A DNA stretch of 64,000 nt from Opisthorchis felineus (Eukaryota; Platyhelminthes; Trematoda; Opisthorchiida; Opisthorchiidae). Numbering within the stretch: position 1 is the stretch's first letter; each line of letters opens with the position of its first letter. The translations under genes and the position numbers were made by a program. Shown in pieces: positions 40,901 to 48,096 of this stretch. Below the pieces are notes generated by a model. That model made no database searches, had not been told where the DNA came from, and saw only the letters and a program-made list of their open reading frames with translations. The stretch is taken from assembly GCA_004794785.1 (NCBI GenBank), contig SJOL01006480.1, forward strand, positions 128,913-192,912, written 5' to 3'.

Positions 40901-43900
40901 GCTCACAGGAGGTAGTGCACCTGAATCAACAGTTCACTTGACTGCCGGTTCTGGCACTACAGTTGGGTTCTCTACGACACCTGCCGTCGCTGCATCAACC
41001 TCCACGTCAATAGGCCTTTTTGGATCGGGGACATCTGGCGGGAATTTCCCGTCCACAGTGAACTATGATACTCGGCTACCTGGTCTTCCGGGTTGTAAGT
41101 TGCTCTACTGCATGGAACAACTTTCCCCCTTTCTACTCATTTCGATACACAAATTTAAATGCACCGATCGTTTGTGACTTTTTTGGGAGAGGAACAAGCT
41201 CCTATCCCCGTATGTGTTTTTCACTCGGACATTTCGAAGTCCTCACCTCGGATCAAACGTCTTCTGTCATGCCTTCATCCAGGATAGTCATTCTAGTTAA
41301 GTGACAATGCTGGTTCGAAAATTAGGAATAGCTTACTTTTAGTGAGCGATGCATTGCTCCCGAGACTGTGTCAGACCACTCATGGCGGTGATCTGAATGA
41401 TTTTTTTGGACTGATGCGCGCGTCCACTCATCGCACCATTGTAACGGGAACAGAATTACTAACTGAATTTAAAGCTGTAGTGCTTCACGTCGAGATCAAA
41501 CTATGATGATGTTCAGCACCGGAGTTGTGTACTTGTTTTCCTATTTTTGGTTTACTGTGTATTGCATTGTATTTTTGTATAGTTCATAGAGAATAAGTAT
41601 TCTAGACTGACAAGACAACCCAGCGGTCGGGCCACACGTCCCCACTGAGAAGATCTGTGGTTCCATATTGGTTTCTCTTGTCGAAGTTTGGACAGCATTT
41701 CACTGCCGGTGCTTTGTACACGTTACGTAACAGCTATGCACCAAAGCTGTGTTACAGCTGCATAATTTGATTTGACTCCTAATTTCACGATACACGGCTT
41801 GTAAGTAGACGAAAGATGGTCTGCTAGCTACCCCTTGAATCTATGTGTTGGTTCTAGGTTCGACTGTGAATTTGCAAAAAGATTGCTCTGATTCAAATCG
41901 TCTTTGAGACCCTGTTTTTTACGCAGAAAGACTGTGTATCTACACGCTTGCTTTTGTTCTGATACAATTATTTTAGTTAGTCGGCACCAAGAATTGGAGC
42001 GCCAAATTCGAGTTTTGTTCACATCGCGGCTCATCATCAGCGCATATTCTAGGGTCTGGATTCGAATCCCGAAATTCGTGCAGGTTACCATTACTCCACC
42101 AGCATCTACTGGACAAGCTTGAATTAGCACGTTTGAATCTAACGCAATCGCAATCAGAGCAATTTGATTAGGTCGTTCGATGCCTCGAACGTCTGTCGAG
42201 GCACTCGCACGCTTTTCGTTAAAGCGAAATCACCTTACGGCTACTCAATTTAGAAAAACGCATCTACTTAATTACGTGCTACTTAAGCCGATCGGTCTCT
42301 CACAGTCGCCATTTAGCTCGCTCCCAGTGTTATCGCTGTGGATACTATATTGTGCAGGGTTACTTGTACAAGCCAGTCGTGCTAGCCGGAAAACCGGCTA
42401 CTCAGTTTGACCGATGCTCTGCACTGGTATGTCTTCCCCTTGGGCAGTTTCAGTCAATCCCTGATCACAGCGTTTACACAATAAGGTGCACCTCTGGCGT
42501 CCTACCTGGACAGCTTGATATTTCCGCCGCTTAGGAGGTCGTCTGAACAAATACCGTTATCATTATAGATTTCGGCCTATCAGTGAAGCTAATCTATGCT
42601 GAAAAACTGAGAAGCACTGTATAGATATTTCATCCTTATTGAGAATTATCAGCAGTGCGCATCTCACGAAACCTAGAGGGTTTCGAATCCGCTCCCTTTC
42701 GGCAAGTGGTTGGACACTTAACCGTTTGATCACCAGTGTGATTAGCTCTCACTTAGACAGGACAAAGTGCCTTTCATCCTTCATTCACTGAAAGCACATT
42801 ACGCGGTCACGTATTGACTGGCTCCTCGAGTGACAACTTCTCAAAAGAAAGCTTCGCTCATGTGAGGAGCCAGTCAATACGTGATCACGTGATTGGTTTC
42901 CGTGATTGCAGGATGAGTGGTGCTAGGTCCTGTCTAAGTGAGAGCTAATCTTACCGCCTTTCAGCCGCTCGTGGTCGAACGGTTGTGTTTAACCACCGGC
43001 CGTAAGGTCGTGGGGTTCGAAACTCTGAGTTTCGATAGATGCACACTGATGATGATTCCCAACGAAGATGAAACAGCTACACAGTGCTTATCGGCTTCTC
43101 AGCATAGATTGGCTTGACTGACAGGATGAAGTCTCTATTGACAATTATGAAATTTCCTCTTAGCATCATAAAATATCATTATGTCGGACCCTTGTCCCAT
43201 ATAAACTAATGACTAATTCACCCGCCTGTGACGTTATCCCTGGTCCCTCCGATTTGGTATTCCTTGCTCAGGCGCCAAAGGGGTTCTTAGTTCAGTGAGC
43301 AACGCTGGCACGAAAGCCTCATTCAACTGACCCTGGCAGGTACCTTTTGATGCAATTGCCTCATGTGCATCTATGCTTGTCATACGTGGCATCAGACAAC
43401 ATACATGTCCACAGTCAAAACACCTTGTGTGTACTTACCTCAGTTTCGATGTTTATTCAGCTTCTATGTTCTGACTGTGCCACGTTCTATTCCCTCTCCA
43501 ACAGCTGCTTACGGTGAACCAATGACGTCCGCCGATTCCAGTGCTGCAGGGTCGCTCCTCATGTCGCTCACGGGCTCTTCGAACGAGATGTGCAACTCAG
43601 CCTATGGTGTCAGTCGTTCGGCAGAACTGCTTCCTCTTTCGTTGCCGGATGATGCTTACGGCCACCTCGGTCCTCATCATCTCTCACACGTTCTGTCCGA
43701 CTTCACCCCAACCACATCTGCGGGTAGCTGGCTTCAAACAGCTAATAATCCTCTATCTGCCTCCCCACAGCCCATGCTGCATTCGACCGATCGAAGTGCC
43801 AGTAATGTCTCGTATGGCGAGTCGACTGAACGTCATCTTGCAACTCGACGAGTACCCGGCGATGACGACGAAGACTACGAAGGTGAAGATGAAGAGGAGG

Positions 43901-44091
43901 AGGATGAAGATGAGGAAGAAGAGGATCCCACGGAGGAAACTCTGGACTGTAGCGACAGCCGTTGTGGTAACAAGCGAGTTAGCTCTAATAAACACATGGG
44001 TGCTGGTGGTGCTAAATGCCCTTCTGGTCGTACAAACGGAATCGGTGACCACCCACATAAGACTAGTACTGGTGGTGGCCTGAGCACCTAA
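25570..44091 (+). CDS. da: E-protein (class I bHLH transcription factor, daughterless/TCF4/TCF12 type), 5'-incomplete
   Basis: E-proteins bind E-boxes (CANNTG) in the nucleus as homodimers or as the shared partner of tissue-specific bHLH factors such as proneural and myogenic proteins. Exons: 25570-25981, 34814-35067, 35234-35342, 36284-36423, 36915-36984, 37111-37564, then either 40227-40372 or 40526-40671, then 40801-41094 and 43505-44091. All junctions are GT-AG and all phases match; the sum is 2466 nt ending in TAA. The basic region [13 protein letters not shown] with the E-box-contacting Glu is followed by a helix-loop-helix and the E-protein-specific [17 protein letters not shown] segment. 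The exon set includes duplicated HLH exons. The N-terminus (AD1) is missing and presumably lies upstream. E-protein membership is very secure; which vertebrate paralogue it is closest to cannot be told, and the symbol is by analogy with the single invertebrate gene. Confidence 0.9.
26000..26817. other. intron, no feature recognised
   Basis: Short ORFs on both strands, none recognised. The reverse-strand frames at 26352-26817 run together with only a few stops but match no family that could be named. Confidence 0.4.
26818..26990 (+). repeat. tRNA-headed SINE (family 1)
   Basis: Partial head with B-box-like GGTTCGAACTA, then CTGCCTAGGCTTGGGCAACC, a TCAGCCCTCGTACTTCCTTC block and GGTGTTATAGCTGAAAGATT. 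The first part of the tRNA head (A-box) is lost. Confidence 0.75.
26992..27291 (-). pseudogene. non-LTR reverse transcriptase fragment (N-terminal RT blocks)
   Basis: The reverse-strand open frame contains [20 protein letters not shown], close to the K-PGPDGI/P-LL block that opens non-LTR reverse transcriptases, and then [10 protein letters not shown] and [16 protein letters not shown], degenerate versions of the sequence before and including the YRPISLTS block (NYRP is altered to SHIT). Jockey/CR1-like is the likely group. It abuts a SINE of opposite orientation. Without a database search the exact clade is uncertain. Confidence 0.5.
27300..27600. other. intron, no feature recognised
   Basis: Nothing recognised between the RT fragment and the next SINE copy. 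Confidence 0.4.
27605..27770 (-). repeat. tRNA-headed SINE (family 1), degenerate copy
   Basis: On the + strand it reads GTCGTTCAGCCTTGATATCC, GCTAGCTGCCATGCAACACG, then GAGGGCTGAGATACTGCC and GGGTTCGAACTACAGCATTC (B-box region). The order and orientation match a reverse copy of family 1. Confidence 0.65.
27780..30150. other. intron, no feature recognised
   Basis: Long intron sequence. The overlapping frames at 28833-29111 have a retroelement-like look but no motif could be named. A GATGGTGATGGTGGTGG low-complexity stretch lies at about 29698-29720. Confidence 0.4.
30156..30186 (+). repeat. (CAT)n microsatellite
   Basis: About ten CAT units in a row, read directly. Confidence 0.9.
31200..31700 (-). 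pseudogene. non-LTR retrotransposon C-terminal/3'-end fragment
   Basis: Reverse-strand reading, with frame changes, gives blocks resembling [55 protein letters not shown] and CQFLSRM. This is the longest copy in the window of the tail also seen at 2-246, 8297, 19295, 50806 and 54708. The upstream RT is not attached, consistent with LINE 5' truncation. Confidence 0.6.
31710..34813. other. intron, no feature recognised
   Basis: Short ORFs only. Pyrimidine-rich segments with CACA tracts near 34320 precede the exon at 34814. Confidence 0.45.
34814..35067 (+). CDS. da: E-protein exon, Ser/Pro/His-rich linker
   Basis: Acceptor CTATTCCATACAG ends at 34813; donor GTAAGC starts at 35068. Enters in phase 1 and leaves in phase 0. 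The frame has no stop over 85 codons and includes [20 protein letters not shown] and [20 protein letters not shown], with a HHQPPQPQP end. This low-complexity Ser/Pro/Gly/Gln composition is typical of the region between AD2 and bHLH in E-proteins. No ATG is present in frame, as expected for an internal exon. Confidence 0.8.
35234..35342 (+). CDS. da: E-protein exon, small linker exon
   Basis: Acceptor CTTTTGTTCCAG ends at 35233; donor GTATGT starts at 35343. Phase 0 in, phase 1 out. Reads [20 protein letters not shown] and continues to HQTDAA. Ser/Asn-rich, with no folded domain expected. The preceding intron is only 166 nt. Confidence 0.78.
35350..36283. other. intron, nothing recognised
   Basis: No repeat or open frame of note. 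Confidence 0.5.
36284..36423 (+). CDS. da: E-protein exon, linker
   Basis: Acceptor CCATTGAACCTCACAG ends at 36283; donor GTATGT starts at 36424. Phase 1 in, phase 0 out. Reads [20 protein letters not shown] and [20 protein letters not shown]. No stops over 47 codons. Phase continuity with both neighbours supports the call. Confidence 0.8.
36424..36914. other. intron, nothing recognised
   Basis: An open frame at 36440-36757 runs through the intron but has no family resemblance and is treated as chance. Confidence 0.5.
36915..36984 (+). CDS. da: E-protein micro-exon in linker region
   Basis: Acceptor TTTTTTCTATTCAG ends at 36914; donor GTGAGT starts at 36985. Phase 0 in, phase 1 out. Encodes [20 protein letters not shown] and LSL. 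Both splice sites are strong and the phase fits the neighbours, which is the main support for such a short exon. Confidence 0.72.
37111..37564 (+). CDS. da: E-protein exon ending in the bHLH basic region
   Basis: Acceptor ATGTTCCAG ends at 37110; donor GTAAGC starts at 37565. Phase 1 in, phase 2 out. It starts [13 protein letters not shown], contains a basic patch GQKRRASS (possible nuclear-localisation contribution) and a Ser/Gly/Ala-rich middle. It ends with the acidic run [20 protein letters not shown] and the basic region [11 protein letters not shown], split in its last Arg codon. The NARER core holds the Glu and Arg that contact the E-box. In animal E-proteins the exon boundary falls at the same place, just before the helix-loop-helix. 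Confidence 0.95.
37565..40226. other. intron between basic region and HLH exons
   Basis: Holds a reverse family-1 SINE near 37935-38115. The open frame at 39177-39437, followed by AAATAAA, and the frame at 38843-39037 are unusually free of stops for intron, but match nothing that could be named. Confidence 0.5.
37935..38115 (-). repeat. tRNA-headed SINE (family 1)
   Basis: On the + strand it reads AATCGTCCGGCTGTAAGAAC, GGGCCACCCGAAGGAAGCAC, AGGTTGCCCAGACCTAGACA, and then the inverted head GGGTTCAAACCATAGATCTT. This matches a full-length reverse copy. The B-box has one change. Confidence 0.75.
40227..40372 (+). CDS. da: E-protein HLH exon A (mutually exclusive, divergent copy)
   Basis: Acceptor TTTCACCAACTAACAG ends at 40226; donor G|GTTAGA starts at 40373 (weaker than that of exon B). 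Length 146 nt, phase 2 in, phase 1 out. Completes Arg of NARER and reads [16 protein letters not shown], then [32 protein letters not shown]. By eye 31 of 48 residues equal those of exon B. It departs from the family consensus in the helix-1 end and loop ([11 protein letters not shown] in place of CQLHLKSDKPQ), losing the usual Cys and the loop Lys. The TKL..LQQAV helix-2 core is kept. Reading through the donor meets TAG at once. Confidence 0.9.
40526..40671 (+). CDS. da: E-protein HLH exon B (mutually exclusive, canonical copy)
   Basis: Acceptor GTTCCCGGTCACAG ends at 40525; donor G|GTGAGT starts at 40672. Length 146 nt, same phases as exon A, 153 nt downstream of it. Reads [48 protein letters not shown]. 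This is close to the animal E-protein consensus, including RMC-MHL, the charged loop and LEQQVRERN across the next junction. It is the likely default form. The ATG-initiated open frame that runs over it from 40392 is a shadow created by the intron. Confidence 0.95.
40801..41094 (+). CDS. da: E-protein exon, post-bHLH conserved segment
   Basis: Acceptor TATTCTCCATACAG ends at 40800; donor GTAAGT starts at 41095. Phase 1 in, phase 1 out. Begins [20 protein letters not shown], the E-protein signature directly after helix 2 that contributes to dimer specificity, then a Ser/Thr/Gly-rich tail including [15 protein letters not shown]. In vertebrate E-proteins the protein ends soon after this segment; here it continues. 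Confidence 0.95.
41605..41775 (+). repeat. tRNA-headed SINE (family 1), highly decayed
   Basis: AGAAGATCTGTGGTTCCA stands where the B-box should be, and the 3' end AGCTATGCACCAAAGCTGTG / TTACAGCTGCATAATTT matches the end of the family. The middle is only loosely alignable. Confidence 0.45.
42577..42760 (-). repeat. SINE family 2 with hammerhead-like core, reverse copy
   Basis: Read on the - strand: leader GTCTAAGTGAGAGCTAATCA, a tRNA-like head ending in a B-box-like GGATTCGAAACCC, then GTTTCGTGAGATGCGCACTG and a hammerhead-like core, then a tail with AGCATAGATTAGCTTCACTG. Related copies are at 42935 (+), 59316 (-) and 62710 (+). The tRNA head implies Pol III transcription. Confidence 0.75.
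42614..42658 (-). ncRNA. hammerhead ribozyme relic (type I layout)
   Basis: On the - strand: GCACTG (42658-42653), then CTGATAA in place of the core CTGATGA, a stem-II-like TTCTCAATAAGGAT, then GAAA, a short AT-rich stem-III position, and CAGTGC (42619-42614), which is the exact complement of GCACTG and closes stem I. Core position G8, the catalytic guanine, is A here, so this copy should be inactive. The layout matches the small hammerheads known in schistosome SINEs (Sm-alpha). Confidence 0.6.
42803..42890. repeat. centre of the SINE inverted repeat
   Basis: CACGTATTGACTGGCTCCTC (42808-42827) and GAGGAGCCAGTCAATACGTG (42864-42883) are perfect 20-nt reverse complements around a 36-nt spacer. 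They are flanking DNA shared by two oppositely oriented SINE copies. Confidence 0.85.
42930..43125 (+). repeat. SINE family 2 with hammerhead-like core, forward copy
   Basis: Leader GTCCTGTCTAAGTGAGAGCT, tRNA-like head with A-box-like TGGTCGAACGGTT and B-box-like GGGTTCGAAAC, then GCACACTGATGATGATTCCC and GATGAAACAGC (hammerhead-like, 43041-43087), then a tail with AGCATAGATTGGCTTGACTG. Here the core CTGATGA is intact, but stem II has an insertion and the GUH cleavage site is lost. Confidence 0.75.
43505..44091 (+). CDS. da: E-protein last exon with acidic C-terminus and stop
   Basis: Acceptor CCCTCTCCAACAG ends at 43504; stop TAA at 44089-44091. Phase 1 in. Reads [20 protein letters not shown], a His/Leu-rich stretch ([12 protein letters not shown]), then from about 43858 an acidic tract of about 24 residues almost entirely Asp/Glu, followed by a basic, Lys/Arg/Gly-rich end. 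This is about 195 residues beyond the usual E-protein end. An acidic block can act in transactivation or charge masking, but here that is inference. A long overlapping frame at 43541-44083 is a shadow. Confidence 0.9.
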
Positions 44092-45430
44092 CGATCTTTG
44101 CCGTTATCGGAATGCTCCCTGTATGCCGAATCCCACGTATAGGCATAACAAGATTTCTCCGTCCCCCCTCTCCCCTGTTTCTTGTGTAGGTGAACTTTTC
44201 CGTATTCCGCTAGCATTTATACCAAGTATGCATTTGTCAAGGCGGATTGTGTGAAATTGCACGCATTCGCACACACACTACCAACAACAACAGCATCCGC
44301 TTCGACTCCTCTTTCTAACGGGTTTTGGTGGTGTGATTGGCGGCTCCCCGTAAATGTGCGTTCGTACTCCTAGTCCGAACTTCCCGTTATTTTTCTCATT
44401 TTATCACCCGATTATGGTTGTTCTCACTCCTCTCTGTCCAAACTCAAGATCTCGTCGCCCTATTTGCGTTTCGCACTCAGTGGTACGACCTGTTTTTTAC
44501 CGTTCGCATGCATTTACGGTGGTATATGTGGTGCGTAATTTCCGTCTCGTTTGTTTTCATTTTCTGCGCCCTCCCAAGTTTTCGTACTTCGATTGGTTTT
44601 GACCTCCACGCACTTTTCTAACCGTACTTTTCCTTCCGGCCAGATTCAGCTGTAACACACGCTTCTCAATATTTGAACGAGCTTTTGATTCGGCGAATGA
44701 ATGGGGAGGAGGTGTCTTGTTTTTCCAATGCATCCGAGAATGCTGAATTGAAAGCCTACTTTGGACTCCTCCTCACCCTCTTGGCCGCTGCATCCTGCCC
44801 CCTTCCACTCTCCCTCTCTCATCATGTTCCCCTCCCATTCTTTTAATGTGGAAATTTCTATGAGATACCCTTATCTATCTATCTATCAATCTATCTATCT
44901 GTACACACATCTAACGCACGAAAAGCAATATTATACCAGTGTTTGGTAACGCGGGTCGATGCTACCTACGAAATAGGCGGGAACTTGACAGGATTTTGCC
45001 TCACCAGCCCAGTCAGAAACACCAGCGTGGACCCCTTTTGTCCCAGTGATGTAAAACCGCGGGAATTCCCCTTCACAAAGTAAGAAGAGGGGATGGTTGG
45101 AACTGGATGACGTGTTGACCTGTTCCTTCCACACATACGTTTAGTCAGTCTGGACAGCCACATTTTTGGTTAGGTTTCCTCGTACCGGTTGATTGTGGGT
45201 GCAAACTCAAGTAGGGGGAGTTGGCATGTGTTCATCCGTTCCGGCAAATTGCCATTAGGTCATCACGAACCATTTTTCAATAGACGCCTAACAAGGGGTA
45301 TGGACTCAGAAAACTTCGCCGACCCTGTCAACGGGCAGCGCATAAAACCCGAGGTAAACGAACAAAGTGCGCTCGTATTCCGCCATCGAGTCGTTAAGAC
45401 AGATGGAGATTAAAACGGTTGGACAATAAA
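44092..45430 (+). other. probable 3' UTR of the E-protein gene
   Basis: First AATAAA found downstream of the stop is at 45425-45430. It is a plausible but unproven poly(A) signal. The region contains a (TATC)n microsatellite at about 44872-44901. No coding feature was recognised. Confidence 0.35.
44872..44901 (+). repeat. (TATC)n microsatellite
   Basis: About seven TATC units with one CAATC interruption. Confidence 0.85.
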
Positions 45431-47916
45431 TATTGCTACTGGGAGCTGGATTTTAAACGATGGGGCCACCTAATCGTGCCTCCGAGGTTTGGGCTTATAA
45501 CTTATTTCTTCTAAGTTCGGTGCTTCTGATTGGTCGCCACCTTTACCGGATTAACAGGCCACCGTAAATATGGCTGATTGCACTTTATTGATCGGACTTA
45601 TTTCGATGTTTCTGGCTGCTATCTTAACTGTGTAGTCTGACGGCTTTGCGAAGGCAGATGACAGCAGTTATCCGGGAGGCGACTTGAATGCAGCTACAGT
45701 CAGCACAGGAGAAAAGCCATAACGAGTGGATTGGAATGGATTCTTCAGGGTCATGTTCGGGAGCTTGAGCTTCCAAGGATTCAGTCTCTGGGAAGCCGTC
45801 TCCAAATTATATCATCGTGATGTATCCGAAAATGCAGGCTAATTTAGATCCCATTTCTATGTCCTAAGGCCATACTATACCAGTCCCGTGGATATTTCAA
45901 AACTCTCGGTAGGCTAACCGTCAAGTTTCCGGTTTTTCTAGGTTGACGGCACCTCCATTACTACCGTCCTTTACCGCCCTTATGTTCATTTTCCCACATA
46001 TTGTGCTCGTCTGAACGATTCTTGACCAGCACTTTCCCGGGTAATTTTACGATTTGCTGCCCTCTTTTTTTCCCACGGTCGATAGGTGACCAAGTGTCCC
46101 AGATATGCGACTGAAAAAGGATTAAGCTTTAAACAGTTCATTTCAGTCTAACCGAAATTGGGCGATCAACGACACTTGGGATCCGAGTATTCTTTTCGTA
46201 GTCGGGTTTGCCCGACCTCTGTTACAGCGGCTACTAGCGATAAACTTTGCATCGATCGCAACTTGCAACCTGGTCACGAACGGAATATGCACTCACGGAG
46301 TAGTTTACCCGTTTCAACTTTCGTACGCAAACACGCTCGATTTTAACGTGGACATTTTTGTCAAATTTATTTTCTGTAGGCTTAAGTGGTTTTGGGGAGG
46401 TAAAATACTTACTGTGTGCAGTTCGAATGCTACAGTTAAAACTCCAAACCGGCGTCTTCAAATTCGCTTCAGTAAATTGACGGGTTATCGTTAATATGGG
46501 ATTATGTGAGGATCCGCAAACCTCGGCGTAGGTATACACGGGTTTCGTTCTTCTGAGAGGTTAGAACAATTTCGGATCCAAACTCTATTCTACCTGGTGG
46601 CAGACTTTGCTGCCCCGGTCTTGCGAATGACAATTCAAAATCTGTTACTCAATCTATCCCGGGTAACTGGCTAGTTCGTCGCCGCAGCTCTGTTCTGCTA
46701 ATTCGTTAAGAATGCGAACCATGTGTGGACGCTGAACTGACCTTGAGTTAGTGTCATGATACCTTATTTGTTCCCAACTAGAAAACAGCTTGGGGTTCAT
46801 GTCAGTCGTGCACAGCTACATTTTACTGGCCCACCAATCCACAGAAGCCGTTTGTCATCACTGGTGTTCGATGGTTCTGCATTAATGAACATTCACCACT
46901 GACTCTCTGCAACTTTCACATTTTTATTTCGGAGGGCGTAGGAAGGAGAAGCATTTTGAATCGGTACAAAGCAGTATACTGTCCCCCTGTAACTCGTGTC
47001 TTACGGAGTCTGTCTTTAATTGTTTTAGATATTGAATAGATGTTCCGTTGGTGGCTGGCGCTAAAGTCAGCTCATTTAGAGCACAAACTGCGTAGACAGA
47101 CTCCCTCAAGGTGAGGTCGGCGTACCGAAGGAAAGACTCGTAGGACCAAACAAATGTGAGGTTACCAACAACACTGATCATATAGAGCTGTCCATCGAAT
47201 CGTCTCACTGAGAAGTAGTGGAGGAAGGAAAACATTCCATAAACATCAATGAGTTCGCCATCAATGTAAAAAAATCAATCACATCTGCACAAGCTTAAAA
47301 GCCCCCTAGGGGTTTTCATAGCAATGAATAAAATGAGTCCCTGTAACCAGCGTGTGGTACGCTTCATTGTATGTCGGTGAGCTTTAAGAATGAGAGCTAA
47401 GTCGATTATTGAAAACGGTCAATGAGGAAGGTGAAACCATAAAGGGACGAAGTGCATTTCAAAGTTAGAATGCCCGTAGTAGAGAATGTGATTATGCACA
47501 CGATAGAACATTTCTGAGTAATTTAGGTAGCTTATATTGACTTCTGTTTGACCATCCACATTCTGATCTGGCAATCGCTGGATATCAACAGGCTGGATGT
47601 AAATCAACAGAGTTCACAACGGCCGTGTTGTCCCAGAGCTAGAACTACTCGATACCTGATTTTTCCAGCATGACTTGCAGGATTTGGGAGAATTACAGGT
47701 GTCAGCTTGTTGAATGTAACCATTCACTGTTTCTACCCAAACCCTAATTCACCGGCTATAGCAGCTATAACCACTGTACGGCATGTATGAGGTTTTTAGA
47801 GCTGGCGATGATGATGCAAATTCATTGTTTCTGAGCATAACAGACAGAGGTTTCTCCAGAGTTACATTTTGAGTAGTTATCAGTTAAAGAAAATGGTTAA
47901 AAGACTAGTTAAGTAT
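45431..47916. other. intergenic, no gene recognised
   Basis: Short ORFs without domains. Nothing repeated elsewhere in the window was noticed. Confidence 0.45.
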
Positions 47917-48096
47917 CAACTTGTTGCGTGAGTCGAGTAGTTCCAGGTTGAGATTAGAAGGAAGACAGAATAGAAGGGCGTAATGTACGCTTTAATCGTC
48001 TAATAACGATAGTACATGAGCTGAAAATATAGAGTGAGAATTATGAGTTAATGGTGTATGCAAAGGTATGGTATATATAGTAATGACTACACAACT
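47917..48096 (-). mobile_element. solo LTR with 5-bp target-site duplication
   Basis: LTR at 47922-48091 (170 bp), starting TG and ending CA on either strand, flanked on both sides by CAACT (47917-47921 and 48092-48096). Orientation is set by the gag frame next to the second copy. On the - strand it has TATA-like boxes at about 48079-48072 and 48031-48024 (TATATTTT). A solo LTR with intact duplication is the normal scar of LTR-LTR recombination. Confidence 0.85.

Larger units (their letters stand above)
41095..43504. other. last intron, SINE-rich
   Basis: Holds a decayed family-1 SINE (41605-41775) and the inverted pair of hammerhead-bearing SINEs (42577-43125). No additional exon was recognised. 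Confidence 0.6.

Noticed and set aside
43541..44083. 180-codon open frame overlapping the last E-protein exon
   Set aside because: It is frame +2 of the same exon. Its Lys/Arg/Met-rich repeats are the shadow of the GAT/GAA/GAG acidic tract.
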